Assembly: GCF_026672545.1 (NCBI RefSeq)
Contig: NZ_JAPPRJ010000002.1
Span: forward strand, 1-64,000
DNA: 64,000 nucleotides
Origin: Rhizobium sp. SL86
GTDB lineage: Bacteria; Pseudomonadota; Alphaproteobacteria; Rhizobiales; Rhizobiaceae
Direction: 5' to 3'
Position 1 is the stretch's first letter, and each line of letters opens with the position of its first letter. The translations under genes and the position numbers were made by a program. The notes beneath the pieces were generated by a model that was not told the origin of the DNA, searched no databases, and saw only the letters and a program-made list of their open reading frames with translations. Positions 1 to 9,213 of the stretch are shown piece after piece.

Positions 1-810
1 CGCTTTTGGGACGATGAGGGGTGTTGCGGTGATAGGGTCTGGGATGATGATGGCGGGCAGGCCGAAGACGTCTTTGACCAGATCTTCGGTGACGATGGCG
101 GACGGCCTTCCTTCGGCAAGGACCGCGCCGTCCTTCATGGCGATCAGGTGGGTGGCATAACGGCAGGCATGGTTGAGATCGTGCAACACGGCGACGATCG
201 TGCGGCCTTCCGCGTTGAGATCGGCGAGCAGGTCCATCAGCTCGATCTGGTGGGCGATGTCGAGAAAGGTGGTCGGTTCGTCGAGCAGCAGGATCGGCGT
301 TTCCTGCGCCAGCACCATGGCGATCCAGACACGCTGGCGCTGGCCGCCGGACAGCTCATCCACCAGCCGTCCGGAGAGATCCGTCACACGGGTTGCTTCC
401 ATCGCGGCGATGACGGCCTCTTCGTCGGCGCTCGACCATTGGCGGAAGAGGGACTGGTGCGGATAACGGCCGCGCGCCACCAGATCCGCCACCGTGATGC
501 CGTCCGGCGCCGTGGAGGATTGCGGCAGAAGGCCAAGCCGGCGGGCGACCTCACGCGCCGGGATATCGCGCAGGCTGCACCCATCGAGGATCACCTGACC
601 CGCCGATGGCACCAGCAGCCGCGACAGGGCTCTGAGCAGGGTGGACTTGCCACAGGCATTCGGCCCGACGATGACGGTGAAGGCACCATCGGGAATGGCA
701 ACGCTGAGGTTTTGCGAGATGGTGCGTTCGTCGTATCGCAGCGTCACCTCGTTTGCGTGCAGGCGGCCGGAGCCGGATGGGGAGATGGAGCCGGATGGGG
801 ACCTGGTCAT
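1..810 (-). CDS. Ferric-siderophore ABC transporter ATPase (FecE/FepC type), 3' end off window
   Basis: This is the cytoplasmic ATPase that powers import of a ferric siderophore through the two permeases encoded just upstream. The 270 visible codons show Walker A (GPNACGKST, residues 49-57), signature LSGGQ (about 153-157), Walker B (ILLLDEP, about 173-179) and the switch histidine near 210, so the fold is nearly complete. Only the last few residues should lie beyond the left edge. The start ATG at 810 overlaps the stop of the upstream permease as ATGA, implying translational coupling. The N-terminus is low complexity (SPSGSI/SPSGSG) because an 18-bp unit is repeated at 769-801; the conserved domain begins only near residue 17. 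Family assignment is secure; the specific siderophore is not known. Confidence 0.93.
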   Translation of the reverse strand, partial: MTRSPSGSISPSGSGRLHANEVTLRYDERTISQNLSVAIPDGAFTVIVGPNACGKSTLLRALSRLLVPSAGQVILDGCSLRDIPAREVARRLGLLPQSSTAPDGITVADLVARGRYPHQSLFRQWSSADEEAVIAAMEATRVTDLSGRLVDELSGGQRQRVWIAMVLAQETPILLLDEPTTFLDIAHQIELMDLLADLNAEGRTIVAVLHDLNHACRYATHLIAMKDGAVLAEGRPSAIVTEDLVKDVFGLPAIIIPDPITATPLIVPKA

Positions 811-1928
811 TTGCGACCCTCGCGCAGGAGAAGAAAGAGGACGTAGATCCCGCCGATGCTCACCGTCATGACCCCGACGGGAAGCTGAACCCCGAACGCA
901 TGCTGGGCGGCCCAGTCGGCGGCGAGCAGCAGCAGCCCGCCGGTCAGCGCCGAGGGACAAAGCGCAACACCGGGCGAGCGGGTCAGGCGCCGGGCGATCT
1001 GCGGGGCGCAGAGCGCGATGAAGGCAATCGGGCCGGCCGTCGCGGTGACAAGCGCCGTCAGCGCAACGCCGACAAGCATCAGCAGGCCGCGGATGCGGTT
1101 CACATCGACGCCGGACGCACGCGCGCGATCCTCGCCGAGGTCCAGCTGGCGCATCGGGCGCGCCAGAACAAAGGTCAGCGGCAAAAGCACACAGAGCACC
1201 AGTGCGACGGGGAGAAGCTGCTCCACGCCAAGCCCGTTCAGCGAACCGGCGCCCCAGATGGCCGCCGCCATCGCCATCGGAAGCTCTGCCTCGCGGATCA
1301 TCCAGGCATTACAGGCCGACAGCATGGCGGCAACACCGATGCCGACAATGATCAACCGAAAACCCTGCACGCCCTTGCGCCAGGCCAGCAGGTAGACGGC
1401 GATCGCGGTGAGCAGACCGCCGGCCAGCGCACCGAGCGCTGTCTCGTAATATCCGCCGGAGACCATGAGGATCACCATGAGCGCGCCGGTATGGGCGCCG
1501 GCGGAAAAACCGATGATATCGGGGGACCCCAGCGGATTGCGTGTCAGGCTCTGGAAGATCGCCCCGCTTGTGCCGAGTGCTGCGCCGAGCAGACCGGCCA
1601 GCGCCACGCGCGGCAGACGCCATTCCACCACGATCATCCGCACCATGTCCTCGCCCTTGCCCGCCAGCGCCCTCAGCACATCGGCAAAAGCGATGGGATA
1701 GGTGCCGCTTACGAGCGACAGGGCCGCAAGGCAGGCGATGAGAGCCAGCAGCAGCAGCAGAATGACCAGCGCACGGCCATCGAGCCGGAACGACAGGCGG
1801 CCGGACAGCAGGCGCACGGTCAAGGAGGGCCGACCGATATCGAGTTTTGCGGAATGGGAAGGCGAACGAGAACAAGAACGAAAGCGAGAACGAGGATAAG
1901 AACGAGAACGAGCCGATGGCACTGTCAT
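807..1928 (-). CDS. FecCD-family iron-siderophore permease, second subunit (FecD-like)
   Basis: This is a polytopic inner-membrane permease of the BtuC/FecCD family, 373 residues, in the usual size range. It contains the family motif RNPLGSPDIIGFSAG and repeated hydrophobic segments. It should pair with the FecC-like subunit encoded upstream to form the channel of a ferric-siderophore importer. The start ATG at 1928 overlaps the FecC stop as ATGA. The first 25 or so residues are Arg/Ser-rich and come from an imperfect 6-bp tandem repeat (1863-1910), which is unusual for the family. The frame stays open far upstream inside fecC, but those extra codons are a shadow of fecC. Confidence 0.93.
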   Translation of the reverse strand: MTVPSARSRSYPRSRFRSCSRSPSHSAKLDIGRPSLTVRLLSGRLSFRLDGRALVILLLLLALIACLAALSLVSGTYPIAFADVLRALAGKGEDMVRMIVVEWRLPRVALAGLLGAALGTSGAIFQSLTRNPLGSPDIIGFSAGAHTGALMVILMVSGGYYETALGALAGGLLTAIAVYLLAWRKGVQGFRLIIVGIGVAAMLSACNAWMIREAELPMAMAAAIWGAGSLNGLGVEQLLPVALVLCVLLPLTFVLARPMRQLDLGEDRARASGVDVNRIRGLLMLVGVALTALVTATAGPIAFIALCAPQIARRLTRSPGVALCPSALTGGLLLLAADWAAQHAFGVQLPVGVMTVSIGGIYVLFLLLREGRK

Positions 1929-3052
1929 AACCCGCCCGCCTGTCTGCGCCGGGCAAGCGCAATCAGCACCGGTGCGCCGAGAAAGGCGGTGACGATGCCC
2001 GCCTCCAGCTCGCCCGGATAAAGCACGAGCCTGCCGGCAATATCGGCTGCCAGCAGCAGGATGGGCGCATAGATCATCACCATGGGAATGATCAGGCGCT
2101 GGTCCGGCCCGGTCAACCAGCGCACCACATGCGGCACCATCAAACCGACAAAGCCGATCGGGCCGCAGGCGGCGGTTCCCGCACCGGCGAGAAGTGTCAC
2201 GGCAACCAGCGTCAGGATGCGGGTGCGGACAAGGCTTGCCCCGAGCGCGCGGGCAAGATCCTCGCCGAGTGCCACCGCATTCAGCGAACGGGCGCTCATC
2301 AGCGCGATCGCAAGACCGAGACCGATACAGGGGGCGACGGCAACAACGACATCCATGTCGCGCCCGGCGACCGAGCCGATCGACCACTGGCGCATGGCAT
2401 CGAAGGCCTGCGGGTTCAACAGCGTGACCGAAGAACCGATGCCGCCGAGCATGGCCGACAACGCCACACCCGCCAACACCAGGCGCACCGGGGTTACGCC
2501 ACCGCGGCCTGCCATTGAGCCCCCCGCCATCCCGCCGCCCGTCATGCCTTCGCCCGTCATGCCTCCTGCCAATGCCAGCCCATAAACGCAGAGCGTCACC
2601 AGCACCGCACCGAGAAGCGCAAACCACAGATAAACGTTGATCGACTGAACGCCGAACAGCCCGACGACGAGCGTCACGCAGAAAGCCGCCCCGGCATTGA
2701 CGCCGAGGATCCCCGGATCGGCCAGCGGATTGCGTGTCGCCGCCTGGATCAGCGCCCCCGACACGCCAAACGCCATCCCGCACAAAAGCGACAGCAGCGT
2801 GCGCGGCAGGCGGTAATCGACAATCACGATATGATCGACCAAACCGCCATCATAGGCAAAAAGCGCCTCGACCGCCGTGGAGACCGCCACCGGCCGTGCC
2901 CCCAGCACAAGGCTTGCCAGAAACAGGACCACCAGCAGCACAAGGCCGAAAAGAGCCATGACCAGCACCCGTGCCAGCCCCTCTGTCAGACCCTCTGCCT
3001 GACCCCGCCTGCCCCGGGCGGCCCGATCATCGGCATCGACCGACAGGACCAT
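1925..3052 (-). CDS. FecCD-family iron-siderophore permease, first subunit (FecC-like)
   Basis: This inner-membrane permease of 375 residues has the FecCD signature RNPLADPGILGVNAGA and about nine to ten hydrophobic segments. I start it at ATG 3052 because a GAAGGGTG ribosome site lies just upstream; an upstream continuation would run through a 9-bp tandem repeat and into the previous gene. An unusual insert of Gly-Met units (GMTGE, GMTGG, GMAGG, SMAGR) lies in a loop near residues 170-190, encoded by four 15-bp units around 2515-2570. It lies between the siderophore-interacting protein and fecD and overlaps fecD by four bases. Confidence 0.93.
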   Translation of the reverse strand: MVLSVDADDRAARGRRGQAEGLTEGLARVLVMALFGLVLLVVLFLASLVLGARPVAVSTAVEALFAYDGGLVDHIVIVDYRLPRTLLSLLCGMAFGVSGALIQAATRNPLADPGILGVNAGAAFCVTLVVGLFGVQSINVYLWFALLGAVLVTLCVYGLALAGGMTGEGMTGGGMAGGSMAGRGGVTPVRLVLAGVALSAMLGGIGSSVTLLNPQAFDAMRQWSIGSVAGRDMDVVVAVAPCIGLGLAIALMSARSLNAVALGEDLARALGASLVRTRILTLVAVTLLAGAGTAACGPIGFVGLMVPHVVRWLTGPDQRLIIPMVMIYAPILLLAADIAGRLVLYPGELEAGIVTAFLGAPVLIALARRRQAGGL

Positions 3053-3108
3053 CTGCGCACCCTTCACAGCCCTCACGCTCGTCACACGCGTCACCCGCTT
3101 CACACGCT

Positions 3109-3951
3109 TCACACCCTGGCCTGCCCTTCGATCCAGTAGCCGACGGCATCGATGCGGCGTTTGTCGAAGGAGAGCGTATCGCGGAAATGTTTGCGGCACT
3201 CGGCCACCGCCCTGGCCTCGCCGGCGATGTAGATATAGCCCGGCCCTTCCGGCAATTGACGGATCTCGCGGGCAATGCGCGGCAGTTGCGTGTAACCCGG
3301 CCGCTCCGGATGCTGCCCGTGGCCGATGTGCCAGGTCATCTCAACATCAGCCGCCGTCTCGATCATCTCCCCGATCTCCTGACGATCGGCATCCGACGGG
3401 ATCTCCACATGCACCACCGCCTTAAACCCTTGCGGCAATTCCTCCAGCACCCGGCCGACGGCGGGAAGCCCGGTGATATCCGTCAGCATCAACAGCCACC
3501 GGCTGCCCTTCGGCAACCAGAACCGGCCTTCCGGATTGCAGATGCCGACGACATCCCCCACTTTGGCCGCCATTGCCCAGCGGGCCGCAACACCGCCCTC
3601 ATGCACCACCATGTCGAGCATCATCTCTGAGGTCTTTGCGTTCCAGCGGCGCACCGTATAGGGCCGGTTTGGCGCATAATCCGCCCCATCCGGCATCTCC
3701 CAGCGGCCACTCTCCCGCAACACCGGCAGCACCACCGGCGTCCCATCATCCGCCGGCACCGCCAGACGCACCCATTCATCCGGATGCCCGCTCACCAACA
3801 ACCGCTCGCCGCCCTCCAGCCTCAACACCACCCGCATCATCGCCGGCGTCAGGTGCCCAATCGATACCACCGAGGCCAGGAAATTGTCCTCAACATAGGC
3901 CTCGTGATCGTGATCCTCGACGCCCGAAAGAGCCTGTGCGTTTGCGTGCAT
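3109..3951 (-). CDS. Siderophore-interacting protein, FAD-dependent ferric reductase
   Basis: This is a cytoplasmic flavoprotein of the SIP/ViuB family that releases iron from an imported siderophore by reduction. The predicted 280 residues contain the FAD-binding pattern RPYTVRRW near residue 100 and the C-terminal NAD(P)H-binding SIP region ending in DAVGYWIEGQA, which is typical of the family. The start ATG at 3951 lies one base after the stop of the binding protein gene, so the two are co-translated. The longer open frame upstream is a shadow of that gene. Position between the binding protein and the permeases fits an uptake-plus-release operon. Confidence 0.93.
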   Translation of the reverse strand: MHANAQALSGVEDHDHEAYVEDNFLASVVSIGHLTPAMMRVVLRLEGGERLLVSGHPDEWVRLAVPADDGTPVVLPVLRESGRWEMPDGADYAPNRPYTVRRWNAKTSEMMLDMVVHEGGVAARWAMAAKVGDVVGICNPEGRFWLPKGSRWLLMLTDITGLPAVGRVLEELPQGFKAVVHVEIPSDADRQEIGEMIETAADVEMTWHIGHGQHPERPGYTQLPRIAREIRQLPEGPGYIYIAGEARAVAECRKHFRDTLSFDKRRIDAVGYWIEGQARV

Positions 3952-3952
3952 A

Positions 3953-4930
3953 TCAACGTGCCTCCGAATTCCTGGCAGCGGCTTCCATGCGCGGAAGGAA
4001 ACCCGGAAATGCGTAAGGAATGGCCAGAACGCTTGGCCAGGACGCGGCCCAGATCTCCGTCGGGTCATCGAGCGCGACATATCGGCCTTCTCGCACAGGC
4101 GAGAACATCTGGAACAGCCGCTGGCTTTCCAGGGCCTGGCGGGCACCTGGTTCGTACCACATGACCAGGAGATCGGCGGCAACGCTTTCCAGGTCTTCAA
4201 GGCTGGCATCGGCTGAAACATGGCCGCTGCCCGCCTTGGCAAGCCGCAAGACGCCGGGGGAAGGCCGCATGCCGATTTCAATCATCCAATCGACCCGTGT
4301 CTCGCCGGGAAGATAGACGACAATTCTGCTGCTTCCGGCAAAATAGGAGCCGAAGGTGAAGCTCTTGCCCTTCAGATCAGGATAGGCATCGCCATAGCTT
4401 CGCAAAAGGCGTTCGGTTTCGGCAATGAGCTGCCTCGCCGTCTCATCCAGTCCCAGGATCGCTCCGGCAATGTCCGTCTGCTCGCGCCATCCGGCTCTCC
4501 ATGGCCCGCTGCGATAGGCAACGGTCGGAGCAATCCGGCTCAACCGCCCGTAGGAAACCGCGTCCAGTTGCGAGAAGACGCCGACAATGAGATCCGGTTT
4601 CAGACGCGCAATATCTTCGAAATCGATCATGCTGCCATCCAGAAGGACTGGCCTTTGTGCTCCGAATTTCTGCTCGCACCAAGGCGTCATGCCGCTCGCA
4701 AACATGCCGGAATAGACGATGGCAATGGGCTTGTGTCCAAGCGAGAGGAACGGCGCCTCGTCGCCATAGCCGATCGTGACGAGTCGCCGAGGCTGCGAGC
4801 GCAATTCTGTGCGCCCGAAGGCATGGTCGACAAACCGCGGGTAGGACCCGACTTGCGCCCGCGCAAAAGTCGGCGACAAGAGCATTGCCGCCGCAGCCTT
4901 CGCCAGGGCACGTCGTGTCACGGCGAACAT
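3953..4930 (-). CDS. Periplasmic iron-siderophore binding protein (FecB/FhuD type)
   Basis: This 325-residue secreted solute-binding protein has a signal peptide (TRRALAKAAAAMLL, ending near ARA-Q25) followed by the class III periplasmic-binding fold: a first lobe with LVTIGYGDEAPFLSLG, and DIARLKPDLIVG before the linker helix. It should hand a ferric siderophore from the outer membrane receptor to the FecCD permeases. The gene starts two bases after the receptor stop codon. The twin arginines (TRRALAK) could allow Tat export, but no full SRRxFLK motif is present, so the route is open. Confidence 0.92.
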   Translation of the reverse strand: MFAVTRRALAKAAAAMLLSPTFARAQVGSYPRFVDHAFGRTELRSQPRRLVTIGYGDEAPFLSLGHKPIAIVYSGMFASGMTPWCEQKFGAQRPVLLDGSMIDFEDIARLKPDLIVGVFSQLDAVSYGRLSRIAPTVAYRSGPWRAGWREQTDIAGAILGLDETARQLIAETERLLRSYGDAYPDLKGKSFTFGSYFAGSSRIVVYLPGETRVDWMIEIGMRPSPGVLRLAKAGSGHVSADASLEDLESVAADLLVMWYEPGARQALESQRLFQMFSPVREGRYVALDDPTEIWAASWPSVLAIPYAFPGFLPRMEAAARNSEAR

Positions 4931-4932
4931 GG

Positions 4933-7446
4933 TCAGAACTTGAACTTGGTGGCGACGCTGAAGCTGCGCGGCTCGCCGTAATAGCCTGTGTCGAAGTTTC
5001 CAAGACCGACATAGTACTTTTCGTTCAAGAGGTTCTTCACGTTGAAGGTGATGTCCACCTTGTCGTTCAGCGCGTACTTCGCCATCAGGTCAACCAGGAA
5101 CACGTTCTTCTGGGTGATGTCTTCATAGACATTGGCCGGGCTCCAGACATAACCATAGATCTTGCTCTGCCAACGGACACCGCCACCGATGGTCAGCTTG
5201 TCCCATTCGCCGGGAAGCGTGTAGGTCGTATAGAGCTTGACGACACTTTCGGGCGCGGTCGTCTGGATGAACGAATAGACCCTTTCTCCATCCGCCTTGC
5301 GCGCATGGGAATAGGTGTAGCTGGCATAGATGTTCCAATCCGGCCTGATCTCGCCGGACGCTTCGAGTTCGAAGCCCTTGGTGGTCACGCCATCGGCGGC
5401 AGTATAATAATACTCTCCCGTATCGGGATCGATGCCGGCCGTCTCTGCAACGTTGTCCTGCTTGATCATGAACACAGCTGCACTTGTGTTCAGCCGCCCA
5501 TCCAGAAGCGCAGCCTTCACACCTGCTTCGTAGCTATTGCCTTCCTCGGGATCCAGGTAGGCGCCGGTTACGGTTTGGTTCTCCTGCGGCTTGAAGATGC
5601 TGGTATAGCTCGCGTAAACGGAAACGCTGTCATTCACGTCGTAAATGACGCCAAGATAGGGCGTGAGTTCCCCTTTGGCCGAATACTGGCTGGCGCCACT
5701 CCAACTGGAGGACGCATTGTCGTAAGACCCCTTGTCATCGTAGTCATACCAACTGATACGGCTGCCCAGGACGAAAGACAGATCATCTGTCGGCCGGAGG
5801 CGGGTCGCGGCGTAGGCTCCGTACTGCGTCAGGCTGGTTTCATACCTGCCGGTCAGGTCGAAATCGGGCTCATCGGTGTTGCCGTCCCAGGTGAAGAAGT
5901 TTGGCACTGCCGGATCGTAATTCACGCCGCCATAGCCATACAGGGGCCCCTTGGTCGTTTTGCGCGATGCCGTTGCCCCGAACATAAAATCATGTTCTCG
6001 ACCGAACAGCTCGATAGGGCCGGACAATTTGGCGTCGACAGTATCCTGAACCAGTCGGCCAACATATTTCCCGACATACTGGTAGACGCCCTCTCCCGTG
6101 ACGGGATCAGGATAACCGCTGCCGGCGGAGCCAAGCACGCTGTCGTGTCCGTTGCGTCGGTGGTCATAGGTCAGGCTGGCCTTCCAGCCATTGTCGAATT
6201 CATGATCGAGCGTCGCGAAGATATTGCTGGTGTATGTTTCGCGCCTGCTCCAGTCGGTTGCAGGATTTGTCGATACGTCGAAATCGGTACGGCTGCCATC
6301 ACTATAAAACATGGGCAGGCCCGTCCAACTGGAGCCTCGGGGCCTGTTGCGTTGATAGTCTGCACCGACCGACAAGGTTGTATCGTCGCTCAAGTCGGCT
6401 TCCAGAATGCCGTAGAGGGTGAATGATTTCTTCTCGTAATGGTCAAGATAGGATTGAGCATCTTCGAACGAGCCAGCCATTCGGCCCCGGAGCGTGCCGT
6501 CAGGATTGATAGGACCCGACAGGTCCAGTTCGGTCCGGTAGGCATCCCAGGACCCGGCAGTTCCGGTCAAAGATCCTTGAAATGTGTCTGTTGGTCGTTT
6601 GCGCACCAGATTGACGGCGGCTCCGGGGCTGCCTGCCCCTTGCATAAGACCATTTGCCCCCTTCACGATCTCGACACGATCATAGATCGTCATGTCGGGA
6701 TTGCTGAGACCATAATCATAAACGCCCTCATTCTGAATGACGACGCCGTCATACTGGAACTCTCCCACGGTGAACCCGCGAGCGAGATACTCCGTCCGGT
6801 CGCTGTCATATTTTTGGACAGCGATGCCGCTTGCCGATTCCAGCGCGTCCTGCAGGCTCGTGCTGCCTTGATCCTCAAGACGCTGACGCGTCACGACCGT
6901 GACAGACTGCGGCGTTTCCCGGATGGAAAGCGGCAATCCCGTCGCCGTGCTCATCTGCGACGTCGTGTACGACCCCGTCCCCTCCGTCGTCGCCCCCTGC
7001 CCCTGCACCAGCACCGTCCCCAGCACGGTCGAGCCATCGGCACCCAGCGATGAGGCTTCGGCAGCCTCAGGCCTGATCAACGAGACGCTATTGCCGGAGA
7101 AGCGATAGGAGACGCCTGTGCCGGAAAGCAGTTGGGCGAGCGCCTGTTCGGGGGAATAGGTGCCGCGAACGGCGGTGCTGCGCAGGCCTTCGACACGAGC
7201 GACGTCGTAAAAGACCTGGATACCGGCTTTGTTGGCAAAGGACAGGATTGCGCTGTTGAGGTTCTGCGCGGGAATATTGAAGGCGATGGACTGTGGCTGG
7301 GCCGTGTTTGCGGATGCGCTCTGCTGCGCAAGGACCGGCGAAGCGGCAACCGACAGGCCGATGGCCAGTGTAACCACGCTAACCGTCGATCCGAGCCGCT
7401 GGCGAAGATCCTGGCTCCGGCTGCTGTGTCCCACCTTTACCCCCAT
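4933..7446 (-). CDS. TonB-dependent siderophore receptor with N-terminal signalling domain
   Basis: This outer membrane receptor of 837 residues imports a ferric siderophore using TonB energy. A signal peptide ends near residue 40 (SPVLAQQ). An STN/secretin-TonB signalling domain follows (about 52-125, AFNIPAQNLNSAILSFANKA), then the plug (about 165-300, with RIEIVKGANGLM-like plug motifs) and the 22-stranded barrel ending in a terminal Phe (ATKFKF). The STN domain means it can signal to the FecR encoded upstream, so the siderophore itself should induce the operon. The start ATG at 7446 has an AAAGGG site. An 8-bp hairpin sits in the leader at 7479-7498. Confidence 0.95.
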   Translation of the reverse strand: MGVKVGHSSRSQDLRQRLGSTVSVVTLAIGLSVAASPVLAQQSASANTAQPQSIAFNIPAQNLNSAILSFANKAGIQVFYDVARVEGLRSTAVRGTYSPEQALAQLLSGTGVSYRFSGNSVSLIRPEAAEASSLGADGSTVLGTVLVQGQGATTEGTGSYTTSQMSTATGLPLSIRETPQSVTVVTRQRLEDQGSTSLQDALESASGIAVQKYDSDRTEYLARGFTVGEFQYDGVVIQNEGVYDYGLSNPDMTIYDRVEIVKGANGLMQGAGSPGAAVNLVRKRPTDTFQGSLTGTAGSWDAYRTELDLSGPINPDGTLRGRMAGSFEDAQSYLDHYEKKSFTLYGILEADLSDDTTLSVGADYQRNRPRGSSWTGLPMFYSDGSRTDFDVSTNPATDWSRRETYTSNIFATLDHEFDNGWKASLTYDHRRNGHDSVLGSAGSGYPDPVTGEGVYQYVGKYVGRLVQDTVDAKLSGPIELFGREHDFMFGATASRKTTKGPLYGYGGVNYDPAVPNFFTWDGNTDEPDFDLTGRYETSLTQYGAYAATRLRPTDDLSFVLGSRISWYDYDDKGSYDNASSSWSGASQYSAKGELTPYLGVIYDVNDSVSVYASYTSIFKPQENQTVTGAYLDPEEGNSYEAGVKAALLDGRLNTSAAVFMIKQDNVAETAGIDPDTGEYYYTAADGVTTKGFELEASGEIRPDWNIYASYTYSHARKADGERVYSFIQTTAPESVVKLYTTYTLPGEWDKLTIGGGVRWQSKIYGYVWSPANVYEDITQKNVFLVDLMAKYALNDKVDITFNVKNLLNEKYYVGLGNFDTGYYGEPRSFSVATKFKF

Positions 7447-7478
7447 TACAAAACCCTTTCGTCACTTTCGATTGCGCT

Positions 7479-7498
7479 GGCGGAAGGTTGCTTCCGCC
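7479..7498 (-). promoter_or_regulatory. Perfect hairpin in the leader of the first TonB receptor gene
   Basis: GGCGGAAG pairs with CTTCCGCC around a four-base loop, between fecR and the receptor start at 7446. There is no U-run after it, so it is more likely an mRNA-stabilising or attenuating stem than a full terminator. A comparable stem lies before the second receptor gene. Confidence 0.5.
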
Positions 7499-7564
7499 GG
7501 TTCGCAAATGAGACGAATCCGCTCATGTTTTTCGGTAAGGTTTTTTTGACTTTTTTTGCTGCTG

Positions 7565-7588
7565 TCAAAAACCGCCCCTTCACCGGGG
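7565..7588 (-). terminator. Weak terminator-like stem after fecR
   Basis: Just after the fecR stop, the minus strand reads CCCC, a six-base loop, GGGG, then CGGTTTTT. The stem is short, so it would only partly separate fecIR transcription from the receptor operon. Confidence 0.35.
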
Positions 7589-8623
7589 TCAGTAGAGCAG
7601 CGTCACGAGCGGCGGAACGGAGGCAGACCGGATGCCGAGTTCCTGTGTGATGGTGGCAAGCGCCCGGTCGAGATCCCTGGTCGAGAACACGCCGCTGACC
7701 GTGCGGCCTGCAAGTGTGGGATTTCCGATGACGATACGCCCTCGGCGATAGCGATTGAGTTCGGCCACGACATCGGCCAGCGGTACCCGGTCGAAAATCA
7801 GCTTTCCCTGCCGCCATGCAGCCGCCAGTTCGACATCCTTCTCCTGAACCTTGCCCAGACCGGTCCGTGCTGAATATTGGACGGATTGGCCGGGGGACAG
7901 AACGGCGCTGGCGGATTGATGTTCCGCGTCATTCAGGTTCACACGAACTTCGTGCTCGATCACCGTCACTTCCACCGCGTCTGACAGGCGATCCACCACA
8001 AACTGCGTGCCAAGTGCCGTCGCCGTTCCTTGCGCGCCCTCGACCACAAAGGGGCGGCTTTCGCCTCCCGCCTTGGGCGCAGCGGTAAAATAGGCAGCTC
8101 CCTCCAGCAGTTCGACGCGCCGCTCCCGATCGGAAAAATGCAAGGCTATCGCACTTGCGGACGACAGGTCCACGACACTGCCGTCCGACAAGGTCACGCT
8201 GCGCTGTTCGCCGGGCAGCGTCCGGTAGTCGGCAACCATCATGGTGATGGGGCTGCCGTACCAGAAACTCGAGACGCCGATTGCGGTGGCAAGACAGATC
8301 GCGGCCATGCCAGCACCCCACCAGATCGGTCTGCGGGGCGTGTGCGGCATGCCGGTTCCGGCGAGCAACCGTTGCGGCCCCGGCTTTGAGGAGACACGAT
8401 CGGGGGACAGGGAGCCGGGGGCTTCACGCAGTCCCGCCAGCTCGGCCCAGGTGTTTTGCGCGAATTCAAAAGCCTCGGCATGAGAGACGCTTTGCGAATG
8501 CCAGCGCTGAAAGGATGCGCGCGCCTGCGCATCAAGCGGATCGCCGCCGAGCCGAATGACCCATTCGGCAGCTTCCGCTTCAATCTGTTCTTTGTCGTCT
8601 CGGTGTTCCACACTTCGGTCCAT
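7589..8623 (-). CDS. FecR-family iron-sensing anti-sigma/regulator
   Basis: This inner-membrane signal relay of 344 residues couples the receptor to the FecI-type sigma factor. The N-terminal DUF4880-like segment (AAEWVIRLGG, then FQRWHSQSVSHAEAF) is cytoplasmic. A single membrane helix lies near residues 98-116. The periplasmic FecR domain carries RSVTLSDGSVVDLSSASAI and LGTQFVVDRL, and a C-terminal STN-like segment (DVVAELNRYRRGRIVIG) contacts the receptor. ATG 8623 matches the family start, but a TTG at 8668 with an AGGGA site in frame is possible and would add 15 residues. It follows fecI by about 80 bases. Confidence 0.92.
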   Translation of the reverse strand: MDRSVEHRDDKEQIEAEAAEWVIRLGGDPLDAQARASFQRWHSQSVSHAEAFEFAQNTWAELAGLREAPGSLSPDRVSSKPGPQRLLAGTGMPHTPRRPIWWGAGMAAICLATAIGVSSFWYGSPITMMVADYRTLPGEQRSVTLSDGSVVDLSSASAIALHFSDRERRVELLEGAAYFTAAPKAGGESRPFVVEGAQGTATALGTQFVVDRLSDAVEVTVIEHEVRVNLNDAEHQSASAVLSPGQSVQYSARTGLGKVQEKDVELAAAWRQGKLIFDRVPLADVVAELNRYRRGRIVIGNPTLAGRTVSGVFSTRDLDRALATITQELGIRSASVPPLVTLLY

Positions 8624-8706
8624 GTTCTTGCACCGCCACTTAGAAGCAGTCCAGAATGAGACGTTCAAGGCGTCCCTATCCGGTAACCTTCCCGCGCTTT
8701 TTCTCG

Positions 8707-9213
8707 CTATTGCGGCCGGAGCCGTTTGGTGACGTGCAACAGCGCCTTGGCCAGATGTTTCTGCACGGAGCTTTCCGAGATTCCAAGGCGTTCGGCGGTT
8801 TCGGCGTAACTCAATCCCTCGACCCGGTTCAATACAAAAATCTGCCGTGTACGCTCCGGCAGTTCCGCCACGATCGATCGCAGCCGATCCAGCTTTTGCC
8901 GGGAATCCGCCGCGTCTTCCTGCGAAGGGCGATCATCCGGTACGCTCGCCATATCGTCATGGGCGGCGGCATCCGTTTTCTGTCGCGCCTTCTGGCGAAC
9001 GTAGTCCACGGCAAGATTGTGCGCGGTGCGATAGAGATAGGATCGCCCGTTCAGTACAACGGTACGCCCAGCCGGATTTTGCTCGGCATAACGCAGGAAA
9101 GCCTCTTGCGTCAGGTCCGCAGCGGTGTCGGCGTCCTTCAATTTTTCGGTGAGATAGGCCTGCAGTTCACGCCGATGCGCAAGGAACAGCCCCTTCAGCG
9201 TCTTGTCCGTCAC
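8707..9213 (-). CDS. ECF sigma factor, FecI type
   Basis: This 168-residue extracytoplasmic-function sigma factor has region 2 (DLTQEAFLRYAEQNP, SYLYRTAHNLAVDYVR) and region 4 (RTRQIFVLNRVEGLSYAETAERLGIS) with a C-terminal helix-turn-helix. It should direct transcription of the downstream receptor operon when FecR is signalled. Translation begins at GTG 9213; only a weak ribosome site is seen. It is the first gene of the fecI-fecR-receptor-transport block. I did not find a convincing Fur, RirA or Irr site in the 149 bases upstream. Confidence 0.93.
   Translation of the reverse strand: MTDKTLKGLFLAHRRELQAYLTEKLKDADTAADLTQEAFLRYAEQNPAGRTVVLNGRSYLYRTAHNLAVDYVRQKARQKTDAAAHDDMASVPDDRPSQEDAADSRQKLDRLRSIVAELPERTRQIFVLNRVEGLSYAETAERLGISESSVQKHLAKALLHVTKRLRPQ

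Noticed and set aside
753..2021. Long plus-strand open frame opposite the FecCD permease genes
   Set aside because: It is a GC-rich antisense shadow: low-complexity Arg/Gln-rich translation, no ribosome site, and strongly conserved permeases on the other strand.
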